NCBI GenBank assembly: GCA_034509755.1 | Contig: CM067541.1 | Location: 7,428,001-7,492,000, forward strand | Reading direction: 5' to 3' | Source: Anisodus tanguticus | Lineage: Eukaryota; Streptophyta; Magnoliopsida; Solanales; Solanaceae | Length of the DNA stretch: 64,000 nucleotides | In this document: piece after piece, positions 23,946 through 34,230 of the stretch | How positions within the stretch are numbered: position 1 is the stretch's first letter | Layout: each line of letters opens with the position of its first letter | Made by a program: the position numbers and the translations under genes | Notes under the pieces: model-generated | The model's database searches: none | What the model was told of the DNA's origin: nothing | The model's input: the letters and a program-made list of their open reading frames with translations, nothing else

Positions 23946-24664
23946 TGTAAGTTTTCAAATAAGCTGATGATTAAAGGTACAAGTTCTTATTATGTGTTCA
24001 TGTGGAAACATCATCCTATGCTTGAGTGTCCTTTACTGATAAATTCTCTTTTTCAGATGAAGTTTGTTTGCCAATTCTTTTCCAAAAAAATCAAGTTATT
24101 TTTTCATAGAAACGAAAATGAGCAGAAAGCATTTGCTGAGGATGCAAGGGCATGGACTCATAACTAGAATAAAATCAGTGTGCTAGGTAATTTAGTTTAG
24201 ATGAAAGGAGTATTTAACTTATATACACTATAGAGATTTTTTTCGGTATTAATAAAATTTAACTTGTGAAAGAAGTTAGATTTTATCCTTATGCTCAATA
24301 TTTGACTTCATTACGTGTAAATATCTTTTACACCAATCATACATAGAACTTAAACTCATAAATTTAGTATCGACATAAGTGAAACTTGAAGATATAATTG
24401 TCATAAATACACAAATGGAGAGAAGATAACTTAATTCCGGGAGAGCACAAACAATTAGAGAAATATGTAGGCTTGATACAAATTAACATAAATCAGTAGC
24501 TAACTTTAACTCAGACTTCATACGTGCGTTAAAAAAATCATTAAATACGTACACAAATCAAATTCTGAACACAATTACTAGCACTTGAACTTATTATCCT
24601 AAAATACAGAACTCATAAAATTCAAATCCGAAATACGTTTTTGTAAACAACCTCTCAACAATTT

Positions 24665-25150
24665 CCAATCATCACTTTGCTTGCATAATAAACTCTTTGA
24701 AATCATGCAAAGCAGCAGTTGAACCAACTGGAAAACAATGTCTAAATTTGTCACTTAAATCTTTCACTCTATCATGAACTTGTTTATCCTCCATTAATCT
24801 CTTAACCCCTTGTATTATCTCTTCCTTCTTAACCCTTTTCAACCCAATATTTTCTCTAATTGATGATACCATGTGACCAATCTTGAGATGACACACTATT
24901 AACTTGGCGTTATAAAATTGGTCACCCCTAATTGGCCATGCCAATAAAGGGACCCTTGACCGATTGCTTCCATAGTCGAATTCCAGCCACAATGAGTCAA
25001 GAATCCAATAACTCAAAATCAACAATTGTGGGCCTCATCCATTTATAACCAAACCCCTTTTCCTAACTTTAGTTTCCAATCCATTAGGATAATAATCTTG
25101 ATTTTTGGAAATTACCCATATGAAATTTAAGCCTAAACTCTCTTGGTAGC
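24665..25150 (-). pseudogene. UDP-glycosyltransferase C-terminal remnant
   Basis: The minus strand encodes pieces of a family-1 plant glycosyltransferase: FIWVISKNQDYYPNGLE, KVRKRGLVING, then the PSPG donor-binding box in pieces (GFLTHCGWNSTMEAIGQG, VPLLAWPIRGDQFYNAKL) and a tail ending HDFKEFI. Lesions seen: TGG to TGA after VING; deletion of the HPAIG-like residues after LILSY with a shift; loss of one G in GGTCAAGGG(G)TCCC that shifts the box. No N-terminal acceptor domain is present. In the intact family this domain binds UDP-sugar through the WNS and HCGW residues; this copy cannot work. Confidence 0.88.
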
Positions 25151-25266
25151 TGTGTAGGCTACAAAAGAATATACAAGTAAAGTAATAGATCAACTTCAAT
25201 GGTAGTTTCAGATGTCACACAGTTGGCAATATTGATCAAATAAAAATAAAAACGAATAGAAAAGTT

Positions 25267-25509
25267 AGGGGTCATTTGGTTGTTGATTAGAAAGTGAGTT
25301 ATTCATGTATTAAAAACAACATAACTAGTATCACGTTTGGTAGCATTTTAGTTGTTATTTATAAATTCAGCACACCAAGTACGGTATTCGGTTACATGTA
25401 TAAGTTATGGGCGAATATATGTATTATTTATGCAGGGTAAAAGATGAAATAAATAATACATGAATAATAAAACCCTGCATAACTCTAACCAACAACCAAA
25501 CAACCCTCA
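25267..25509. mobile_element. Tourist-like MITE
   Basis: Terminal inverted repeats GGGGTCATTTGGTTGTTG and, at the other end, GGGTTGTTTGGTTGTTG. Probable 3-bp target TTA/TCA (diverged). Body about 240 bp with no ORF. Confidence 0.75.
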
Positions 25510-25559
25510 AAGTATCCAATTCATTAAGAAGCTGAATATGAAAAGTTGGTAGTTTTTAC

Positions 25560-26587
25560 CATTGTAAGGAACTGTGCAGATGTAATTGGCAGGGAGGCCA
25601 ATGCCAATGTCAATGCCGAGCAGAGAGAAGCCGACGCTGAATCCAACACCACAGCCAGCTCCAACATAACCAATTAGGAGTGGACGTATATCGGTTCGCT
25701 TCGGTTTTATATCTGAAAAATATGAACCTAAAAAAATCATTTTAAAAAAAAAAAAAACCGAATACAACTTTTTTTTTTAAAAAAACCCGATATGTTCGGT
25801 TTATATGCCGAACGTATCGGATTATATTGTTTTTTTCTATTGGTTCGGGTCGGGTCGGGGAATTTTTAATTTTTTTAAAAAAAATTGAATTTTCAAAACT
25901 GAAATTGACATTCACACCCACACTATCATGAAATTTCGACGTTGAAATCTATTGTGTATCGTGAGATGTTTAATAAAGAAAAAGGAAAATTAGAAACCGT
26001 TTTGGGGGAAAACACAAATTGATTGGGAAAACTGACGTATTTCTTAAAATTGGCTGTGCCAACCGCCACCGGCCCCGTCTCGAAAAAATAAGCAAAATCA
26101 AAAAAAAAATCGGGTAAAACGGACATCCGAGCGCAAAGTTATGACCATTTAAAGTTTTATCAATTTACAACTACTTTTTCTCCCTACATTTTATGTCAAT
26201 GCTTCCGTGATATGTTAATCAAGTTCATGCCGCATGCGACTTCCATAAAAGCTTCATAGATTAGCTTCAATGACTATGATTTAAGAGATAGTAGTAGCCT
26301 AAAATAAAAAATAATAATAAAAAATATATATTTAATTCAATTTTTTGGTTCGGTTCGTATCCAAAATTAAAAAACCGAACCGAATCACTAAATCCTGATT
26401 CGGTTCGGTTTTTCAAAAAATCAATTTTAATCATTTCTACCTACAATCAATTACAAGCCTTGTTCCCATATCCGGGGCCCCATCCGACCTCACAGCCAAT
26501 GCCTATTCCCATACCCCAGAAGGCTCCATATGTAGGATGCACTGGATTCCATATTTCATATCTCCTGAGCATGCCCTTTATAATCAT
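25560..26587 (-). pseudogene. Cadmium-induced AS8-like gene split by a transposon
   Basis: First part 26587-26447 reads MIIKGMLRRYEIWNPVHPTY, GAFWGMGIGIG and GWGPGYG. Second part 25674-25560 reads IGYVGAGCGVGFSVGF, IGLPANYICTVPYN and ends at a GTAAAAAC donor. Together they resemble the small glycine-rich membrane protein annotated in Solanaceae as cadmium-induced protein AS8, whose role is poorly known. Removing the 769-bp insert leaves the two parts one base out of frame: a GGG where GG would restore reading. So this copy has an insertion, a shift and no visible last exon. The name is from memory of the family; moderate confidence. Confidence 0.68.
25675..26443. mobile_element. hAT-like insert in AS8-like pseudogene
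   Basis: 769 bp with ends TAGGAGTGGACG and, reversed, TAGGTAGAAATGA, and subterminal GGTTCGGTT / AACCGAACC motifs typical of non-autonomous hAT repeats. Flanks TAACCAAT and CAATCAAT match at 6 of 8 positions, consistent with an old 8-bp target duplication. Terminal repeats are weak, so the class is tentative. Confidence 0.55.
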
Positions 26588-26613
26588 TTCTACCTACAAT
26601 CAATTACAAGCCT

Positions 26614-26917
26614 TGTTGAGTTGTGGGATAAGTGGTCCATGTTCTCCTTATATGGTTTGGTCAATCCTCTTCCCTTTAAGTTAGCTTTTGGGGTTGAGTT
26701 AGACCAAATATTCATTCTTTACATGGTATCAGAGCCAGACCCGTCTCAATTCATTGTTTCCGGTGTTGCCCCCTCTTATATTGTCCACGTCCCAGATGTC
26801 CAGCCCTGGGCGTGAGGCCGGGTGTTGAGTTTTCCCATATCGATGGAATAAGTGGTCCATACTACTCCCTTTGAGCTAACTTTTGGAGTTGATTTAAGCC
26901 AAAATCCATTCTTTACG
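26614..26917 (+). mobile_element. TRIM (miniature LTR retrotransposon)
   Basis: Left terminal repeat 26614-26723 (TGTTGAG...CTTTACA), PBS TGGTATCAGAGCC at 26724-26736, about 85 bp of internal DNA with a purine tract near GGGCGTGAGGCCGG, then right terminal repeat 26823-26917 (TGTTGAGTTTTCCC...CTTTACG). Possible target duplication AGCCT/AGCCC. It has no coding capacity. It abuts the AS8-like pseudogene leader. Confidence 0.85.
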
Positions 26918-27085
26918 AGCCCATATAAGTTTACGAGAGATTATCAAAATGAAAATGTCTAGACTGGACTCTGGAGAGGCTTTTATTGAGGAATTGGCTA
27001 GATTTTATCTCCTATACTCAAAGCTTTCTAACAGTCTAGAACAATATAATGGAATTTTACTTACTTCTTAGGCACTCTATGTGTT

Positions 27086-27314
27086 ACTCATTCCGTCCCA
27101 ATTTCTATTGCGGGGTTTAACTGGGTATAAAGTTTAAGAAAGAAACACTTTGAAACTTGTAGCCTAAAACAAGCCACATATGTGGTTATAAATCATCACA
27201 CTAAAGGTAAAATGAGAAGAAAAAGGAAAGCAAAAAACTCGGAATAGCTGATTCTAAATCAATATCAATAAAAAGCAGGTTCTATGACACATAAATTGGG
27301 GCAAAAGGGGGTAT
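27086..27314. mobile_element. Stowaway-like MITE
   Basis: TA-CTCATTCCGTCCCAATTT at the left and, inverted, TACCCCCTTTTGCCCCAATT at the right. The AT-rich body has the typical TATAAAGTTTAAGAAAGAAA internal text. Confidence 0.7.
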
Positions 27315-28026
27315 TGTCTTTCTCATTTTTGTACTAATTTTCCCAAATCCCAGTTAATCATCGAGTTATGGAGTAAAAAAAAGGAGGTACTTTAATAATT
27401 TGAAAGTTAAATCAGAAAATGAACCCTCTTTATTCCCAGCCAGTTCTGTTCGTATCCTATTTATTCACAAACCATAAAATTTTGGTAATGAAACAGTAAA
27501 AGTTAGAAGAACTAACTGAAATTTTTTTAGAGAAATTTGGGAGATATTTCATTTTTATTTAATATACAGGAATTACTTACTCGATCTTTGTTAAAAGGTG
27601 AAGGAATACATGTCATCACGACCTTTTATAGTTAAATTAGATACTTTATTCCTTTAACTAAATTATATACGTCCTACATTATAATTGATGTGATATTTTT
27701 TTTTTTTATGATCATAATAAGAATAATAACTTTTTAAATTTGAAAATAGTAACTCAAACTTTCAAAAAAATGTAAACTATCAATATATAAGTTGTAATAC
27801 TTTCTTAAACTTTACAAAAAGAAATGTAAACTATCACTATATAAGTGAAATACTATTTAATATGGAGCACTTGGGACAAAGTTACCTGCAAGGGCAATAT
27901 AGTAATTACTCAAATGCCTGCAGATAATAGATAAGGTTCCACCAAAAATCTTGAAGAAAGGCCAACCAACCAATTACAAGTTACAACAATGTGAAGAGGT
28001 TGTAAACAGGACAGTGAAGAAAAATT
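27315..28026 (+). promoter_or_regulatory. PAM68 upstream region
   Basis: AT-rich. Two near-repeats of AATGTAAACTATCA-TATATAAGT lie at about 27768-27795 and 27823-27847. A GATAAG (I-box type, light-responsive in many plastid-protein genes) lies at about 27930. No ORF of note. Confidence 0.35.
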
Positions 28027-28617
28027 ATGGAAACATGTTCATTTCCAACACCAATACTATCCTCACCTCCGTTAACCTCAAAAAACAAACACTTCCTTCA
28101 CTTCCCAATTCCCAAATCCAAACAAACCTCAACTCATTTCTCAAACTTGACACCTATTTTTGCAACTATTAATTCTCCAAAAGGTTTTGGTCCTTCCCCT
28201 AAGAAAATTACCAAAAGGTCCAAGAAACCAAAACAAGAATATGATGATAAAAATGATGATGATGATGATGATGATGATGAAGAACAAGAAGGAGGAGTTA
28301 TACCAGAGATAGTAACTAATAGAATGATAAGTAGGATGGGATTATCAGTTGGTATCCCTTTGTTTATTGGTTTATTATTTTTTCCTTTCTTTTATTATCT
28401 TAAGGTTGGATTAAAGATTGATGTGCCAACTTGGGTACCCTTTATTGTGTCATTTATTTTCTTTGGGATTGCTTTATTGGGAGTTAGTTATGGTATAGTT
28501 TCATCTAGTTGGGATCCAACGAGAGAAGGGTCACTCTTGGGTTGGAATGAAGCTAAGAAGAATTGGCCTGTTTTTTGGCAGTCAATTTCTAGTGGTGGAT
28601 CAAGAAAGAAGTATTAG
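28027..28617 (+). CDS. PAM68: PAM68-type photosystem II assembly protein, plastid
   Basis: Single exon, 196 residues. Residues 1-50 are Ser/Thr/Pro-rich and poor in acid, as in a chloroplast transit peptide. A basic patch (KKITKRSKKPK) and an acidic run of Asp codons at 77-84 (a coding GAT microsatellite) follow. The conserved part starts IPEIVTNRMISRMG and has two membrane spans, about 107-125 and 136-158. It ends SSWDPTREGSLLGWNEAKKNW, the family signature. Family knowledge: PAM68 sits in the thylakoid membrane and helps early photosystem II reaction-centre and CP43/CP47 assembly. The ATG chosen is the only one that precedes the transit-like part in frame. Neighbouring repeats contain a broken copy of its 3' half. 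Paralogues exist, so the exact orthologue is not certain. Confidence 0.9.
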   Translation: METCSFPTPILSSPPLTSKNKHFLHFPIPKSKQTSTHFSNLTPIFATINSPKGFGPSPKKITKRSKKPKQEYDDKNDDDDDDDDEEQEGGVIPEIVTNRMISRMGLSVGIPLFIGLLFFPFFYYLKVGLKIDVPTWVPFIVSFIFFGIALLGVSYGIVSSSWDPTREGSLLGWNEAKKNWPVFWQSISSGGSRKKY

Positions 28618-29150
28618 GACTTTTGGCTATGCATCTCTCTTTCAATATGTTATTTATCTTGATTGACCTTATTGTATAACTTTCTCATTTGGATTGCTTT
28701 TTTATGATTTAGGTGTGTTTTTTATTTGTGGGATACGTAGAAGCTTGCACAAACAATGTCGATCTATTCACATAGCGACTATAACTTACCGTCAATCTTC
28801 TTCGTAACGACGTCGTATATTTTGATAGTTTTTGATTGTTATAGTGAAATGTTATTATAAAGAATATATAATATAAACATGACATGAAAATTCGATTCCA
28901 AAAAGAATTTGATTGTTATAATGAATTGTTATTGTAAAGAATGACTGATATAGAGAGGTCTTACTGTATTTGTAGTTGAGATTATGGCGTTATTAAGCTT
29001 TTACTTCATGTATGAAATTGTCTCTCTGCGGATAAGGTCTGCGTATACTTCTAACGTCTTCAGACCTTACTTTATGGAATTTTAATGATATCTTGTTGTT
29101 ACTTCCTATCTGAAATTAGTATTGAAGTTAATATAAATTTTTTATTATTT
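28612..29150 (+). repeat. PAM68 3' flank, repeat unit A
   Basis: Text AGGACTTTTGGCTATGCATC, GATTGCTTTTTTATGATTTAG, ACAATGTCGATC and TTACTTCCTATCTGAAATTA recurs downstream at 29396-29566 plus 34437-34545 (unit B, split by copia E1), 34537-34720 (C) and 34717-34890 (D). Confidence 0.75.
29018..29101 (+). repeat. TS-type SINE 3' fragment
   Basis: CTCTGCGGATAAGGTCTGCG, then TCTTCAGACCTTAC and a TTGTTGTTAC end. It is the shared 3' half of the TS SINE, decayed. Confidence 0.55.
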
Positions 29151-29152
29151 AC

Positions 29153-29409
29153 AGTTGGTATCCCTTTGTTTATTGGTTTATTGTTTTGGCCTTTTTTTAA
29201 TTACCTTAAACTTGGGTACCCTTTTATTGTGTCATTTATTTTCTTTTGGACTGCCTTATTGGGAGTTAGTTTTGGGATAGTTTCATGATTCATCTAGTTG
29301 GGATCCAATGATAGAAGGGTCAGACTTGGGTTGGAATGAAGCTAAGAAGAATTGGCCTGTTTTTTTGGCAGTCAATTGCTGGTGGTGGATCAAGAAAGAA
29401 GTATTAGGA
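29153..29409 (+). pseudogene. Truncated duplicate of PAM68
   Basis: Reads VGIPLFIGLLFWPFFNYLK, then YPFIVSFIFFWTALLGVSFG: the two membrane spans of the intact gene at 28346 onward. About 21 nt coding KIDVPTW are missing, a TGATTCATCT insert ends the frame after GIVS, and an extra T in the FFG region shifts the tail. It carries the same 3' flank as PAM68, so it arose by tandem duplication of gene end plus flank. Confidence 0.92.
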
Positions 29410-29566
29410 CTTTTGGCTGTGCAATATCTCTATTTGAATATGACTTTTAAATGTTGGTCTTATTATATAATCTTCTAATTTAGATTGCTTCTTTGTGATT
29501 TATAGGTATTTTCTTGATTTGTGGTGTTTGTATAATTTTTCACAAATGGTGTCGATTTATCGTCAC

Positions 29567-29772
29567 TGTAAGATGATATTAATTTCCCTTGGGGAGTCTT
29601 TAATTAATATCAAGGTATATATAGAGTATAATATTCATCCCTTATACAATAGGAATCCTAAGCCTATACAAAAGAGGAATCATAGTCTTACCATAATTAT
29701 ATTTACACAATATATGGAAATATTCTAATTATGGGTAGGGAATATATTGTTTTCTATATTTACACGTTTACA
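29567..29772 (-). repeat. E1 left LTR (3' LTR)
   Basis: Starts TGTAAGATGATATTA and ends CACGTTTACA on the plus strand. It is followed by the polypurine tract complement CACCCCCTCAG. Confidence 0.93.
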
Positions 29773-29789
29773 CACCCCCTCAGTCGGAG

Positions 29790-30386
29790 CGGGAGGAGGC
29801 GGAGATCGGATCTCGAAGTCAAGAAATAACTGTCTTGGAAGTCCTTTGGTAAATATGTCTGCATACTGATAGGATGATGGAACATGTAACACTCTGACAT
29901 GGCCTAACGCAACTTTCTCACGAACGAAGTGTAGGTCTATCTCAATATGCTTGGTTCGCTGATGTTGAACCGGATTATGAGAAAGATAGATGGCGAGATG
30001 TTATCACAATACACAATAGATGCTCGACGCAAAAGACACCGAAGTTCTAACAAGTAATTTTACGAGCCAACAAATCTCAGCTACTACATTTGCAACGCCT
30101 CTGTACTCAGCCTCGGCACTAGAGCGAGATAGGGTAGCCTGTCGCTTGGCAGACCAAGAAATCAGATTATCCCCTAAGAAAACACAAAAGCCGGAGGTGG
30201 AGCGTCGCGTGTCCGGACACCCTGCCCAATCTGCATCCGTATATGAAAGCAACCTGTCTGGTGTAGAGGGGTATAGGTGCAAACCATAATCAAGAGTGCC
30301 CTTAATGTATTGAATGATACGCTTAAGAGCAGTGAAATGAGACTCCATGGGGGCATGCATGAATAAGCACACCCGCCGAACAACAT
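29790..30386 (-). pseudogene. E1 RNase H
   Basis: YTDADWAGCPDTRRSTSGFC, DNLISWSAKRQATLSRSSAE and EAEYRGVANVVAEICWL are the copia RNase H D-E-D regions. The frame breaks near 30004 before the terminal KHIEID-type segment. Confidence 0.9.
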
Positions 30387-30469
30387 AAGCTATGTCCGGC
30401 TTGGTGAATGTGAGATACCGAAGTGCACCCGCAAGGCTCCTATACGAGTAGGATCGAGAGGCGGAGCAC

Positions 30470-31386
30470 TATCCATAGACCGAGCTTAGATTTGGAATCA
30501 ACTCGGAGTAGGCACCTCTTTGCGGTTCGCCATCTTAGCCCCGTACACAATCTCTTCTCGCATACTTACGCCGACACAAGAACATATGATTGGCGGACAC
30601 GGTCACCGATATCCCCAAAAAGTAACACGGCTTCCCCAAATCAGTCATTGCAAATTCGAACTTGAGCAAGACAATAATCTCATTTTTCAATCCGTCGAAG
30701 GAGGCAGTAAGAACAATATCATCCACGTAAAGTAATAAGTAAGCAGTGCTACTACCTCGATGAAAAATGAAAAGTGATGTATCACTCTTGCTGCATACAA
30801 ACCCGATCTGCAAGATATACTTGGCAAAGCGATCATACCACGCACGGGGGGCCTGCTTCAGGCCATATAGTGTCTTACGGAGATGTCACACATAGTGAGG
30901 AACTACTGGATGGGTGAACCCTGGTGGCTGATGCATGTAGACTGTCTCTCGCAGATCCCCATGTAAGAATGCATTCTTCACGTCAAGCTGATGGATCGGC
31001 CAGTGTTTGCCCATGGCTATGCTAAAAACTGTGCGGATGGTAGCCGGTTTGACAACCGGGCTGAAGGTCTCACCACAACCAATGCCCTCCTGCTGATTTG
31101 TGCCATTAACCACAAGACGGGCCTTATACCTCTCAAGATCCCCATTGTCTCTGAACTTGTGACGAAATAGCCACATACAACGAATGACATTCACCCCCTC
31201 AGGTCTAGGTACTAAATCCCACGTGTGTTGTTTAGTTAAAGCATTGAATTCCTCATACATATCCGCATTCCAATTAGGGTCTTGTTTGGCCAATTTTGGG
31301 TTCTTTGGAAGTGGAGAGATGGTTTGGGCAGACAAGTTGAAATGGACTTTGGGTTTGAAGATTCCATGCTTTGAACGAGTTTCCAT
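30470..31386 (-). pseudogene. E1 reverse transcriptase
   Basis: Reads METRSKHGIFKPKVHFN, LDVKNAFLHGDLRETVYMHQ and, after a break near 30886, LLLYVDDIVLT (YVDD active site) and DLGKPCYFLGI. A stop in the LRRHLRKTLYGL region at 30886 and a shift near 30535 interrupt it. Confidence 0.9.
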
Positions 31387-31619
31387 TGGATGGGTAGGGA
31401 CAGTGGGTAGCGGAGTGGTGTCTGAGACGGGGGGTAAAGTCGGATAAGGAGAAGGTGGGGGCGAAGCCGTCGGAGGCGCCGCGGCTCCTGGATAGAGAGT
31501 CGCGCCGCTATAAAGTTGACAGGCTTCTCTGAAGTTTGGGCGCCGCGGCGCTGTCGACGGTGTTTCAAAAGATTACTTTCTGGAAATCAGGCGCCGCAGC
31601 GCCTCCCCTCGAGGTCGCG

Positions 31620-33048
31620 GCTCTGACGACAGAACAGAGGATGTGAGTTGTTCGATTATGAGGGGAGATATGGCAGACTCGTCAAGAAATGAGTAGTCCT
31701 GTTTTTGGAATTTTGGAAGATTAAAAAATGGGAATGTGGTCTTGTCGAATGTGACGTGACGAGATATGTGGATCTGACGAGTCGACAAGTCATAACATAG
31801 ATAGCCCTTATGGTTCGGCGGGAATCCTAGAAAGACACATGGAGTGGACCTAGGAGCGAGCTTGTGAGGGCGGTGGAGCTAAGGTTGGGATAGCACAGAC
31901 AACCAAAAATCCGTAGATGATCATAAGAGGGGATTCTATGGTAGAGGATTTCGGTAGGGATCATATTGTGAAGAGTGCTAGTAGGGAGAATATTTAGAGT
32001 GTATTCTTGACATTTTAGCAGCATAGACCCAGAAGGGTGGAGGGAGGGATGTATGAATCAATAAGGTGCGAATCATATTGTTCATGATGCGGATGATTCT
32101 TTCAGCTTTACCGTTTTGTGGTGAGGTGTGAGGGCAGGAGAAGCGAAAGACCATACCATTATTGGTACAAAAGCGGTGAAACATAGAGTTATTGAATTCA
32201 CGACCATTAACGCACTGAAATGATTTTATGCCTTTTCCAAATTGTGTTTGAATGAACTTGCGAAACTCAAGAAATTTGACAAACACTTCCGATTTAAATT
32301 TAAGAGGGTATAACCAAACGTAGTGTGAAAAATCATCAAGCAACACATGATAGTATTTATGACCGAGAGAACTAGAAATAGGAGATGTCCATAAATCGGC
32401 ATGTATGATATCAAAAGGAGCAAATGTAACACTAGTAGATGATTTAAACGGAAGATGAATATGTTTGCCTAAAGAGCAAGAAACACAATTTTGGGCAAGT
32501 TTCCCATTACAAGCAATGGAATTGTTGCCTCTAAGAAAATTAAAAACTGGGGCTCCTGGATGACCAAGCCTATTATGCCAAGTTGAAGAAGAAACAGCCG
32601 CTAGAGTGACGGGAGAGCAAGATCTGGCAGCGGAGGTGGAAGTGAATGGATAGAGATCCCCCGTGCTATTGCATCTCGTAAGAGGTGTCCCCGTATGAAG
32701 ATCCTTCACAGTAAAACCAAAAGGGTCAAAATCCACGGAGACATAATTATTACGAGTAAATTGGCGGACATATATGAGGTTCTTAATCATGTGTGGGGCA
32801 TATAGAGTGTTTTTTAGGGAGAAGGGTGGATGAGGAGGTTGTGTGTATGAGGTACCATAACCTTTAACTGGAATGCGTTGTCCATTACCAACTGTAACAT
32901 ATTGAGGATGCTTTAAACGAAACAGTTTAGAAATAGTACCTGCAGACTGGGTGACGTGAGATGTGGCACCTGAGTCCATGTACCAAGTATTGTCATGCTG
33001 TTGCATAGAGAGGGTGCTGAACGCCTGACCCAACTCAGTGGGTGTCAT
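31620..33048 (-). pseudogene. E1 protease and integrase
   Basis: Protease motif WYMDSGATSH near 32972-33000. The integrase zinc region has WHNRLGHP and CNGKLAQNCVSC (HHCC). Core: DIIHADLWTSP holds the first Asp; the second site reads FQCVNGREFNN with Val where copia has Asp; PHTSPQNGKAERI includes the Glu. The frame shifts after PPFWVYAA (near 32020) and goes on as EILYHRIPSYDHLRIFG. The catalytic change and the shift make it inactive. Confidence 0.88.
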
Positions 33049-33060
33049 GCCGGAAGAGGG

Positions 33061-33408
33061 CTACGGGACCTGGCCTTGCATGAAGTGGGCATGCTGTAGG
33101 GCTGGAGCGGGGCCTAACAAACCGGAGTAAGAATACGGATTGTATGGATGCTGGTACTGGAATGGACTTGGCGCTGCAGCTTTGAACTGGGGCGCCGCGG
33201 CTCTGTAGACGAACTGCTGAGGAGCCGCGTCCCAGTTGTTCTGCGATCTCTTTATTCGTTTCTTGTTGGTTCGTTGACCGCGACCCTTGCCACGACCACG
33301 GCCTCCTCTACCGCCGCGACCTTTTTCACCCTTGCCGCCGCGGCCCTGCCGCTGTTGGGAGTTGTCTAGTGGCGTCTGATCTTGGGGTTGCGTGTCGACT
33401 GCTAACAC
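33061..33408 (-). pseudogene. E1 Gag C-terminal RG-rich tail
   Basis: RGGKGEKGRGGRGGRGRGKG and KKRIKRS followed by AAAPQFKAAAPSPFQYQ. This position normally holds the CCHC zinc knuckle; none is seen here or in E2. The tail is strongly basic and could bind RNA. It ends at a stop just before the protease frame. Confidence 0.8.
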
Positions 33409-34097
33409 CTACCGGGCGTGCTCATCCTGCTTAGCACGACGGGTTTCTTCAAGCAACAATTGTGAGCGAGCTTTGTTAAAACTCGGTAGCGGATCTGCCT
33501 GTTGAATAATGGTGGCCAAAGTATCATATTCGCCCTTAGTAAGGCCAGAAATCATTTGTAGCACCATTTTATCGTCGGTGACAAAGCGTGCCGATGTTGG
33601 AGAGTTGATCCGCTAGAAGTTTAAGCTGTTTGCGTACTTAGAGACATTGGAGAAGTTTTCAAGACGTGTTTTGTTGAACTGGTTCTTCCAAATACACGGC
33701 ACGAGTGTGCTTGTTGTCCTGAAAAATTTCCTCCAAACGATTCCACAAGTCAAGGGCTATGGAGTCAGATTTCATGATAGTAAGGAGCAAATCCTGAGAG
33801 ATACTACCATATATCCATTGTTTGACGCCGGCGTCGAGACGATGCCAGATAGAATCATCAATCTCCGTAGGGCGCGGAATGGTGTCATCAATATGGTCAA
33901 GCATTATAGAGACATGCATGATTGCGAAAAAGTTCAACCCAGGGAGAATACTGGTTGTTTTCTTAATCAAGAATAATGGGAATATGGTTCTTGATGTTGG
34001 AAACAGTAAGGGCGGGATGAAACGGGGGTGATGACTTTGTGGTGGGATTTGTGGAGGTAGAGGCGTCAGAAAGTGTGGAAGAATCAGGGATAGCCAT
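33400..34097 (-). pseudogene. E1 Gag, capsid part
   Basis: ATG at 34097 opens MAIPDSSTLSDAS; then PPFHPALTVSNIKNHIP, WVELFRNHACLY, and in a second frame LDHIDDTIPRP, RLDAGVKQWIYGSIS. This matches copia Gag (UBN2 type). A TAA stop falls in ILD-ENNQYS and a small deletion near YN-LDHID shifts the frame. Confidence 0.85.
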
Positions 34098-34230
34098 TTA
34101 GAGAAGAAAACAAAGGAAGAACAAAACCCGAAAAATAAGAAGAAAATCGGGAGGGCCGCGGCAGTAGAGAGGCGGTGGCGCTGTGGAGAGAAAGGTTTTT
34201 AGGGTTTTGTTTATTTGGCTCTTGATACCA

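Noticed and set aside
29085..29288. A second functional PAM68-like gene
   Set aside because: Truncated, deleted and frame-shifted relative to the intact copy; lacks transit part and terminal signature in frame.
33659..33976. Host gene coding a Gag-like protein
   Set aside because: Lies inside a delimited copia element with LTRs and target duplication; it is element Gag.
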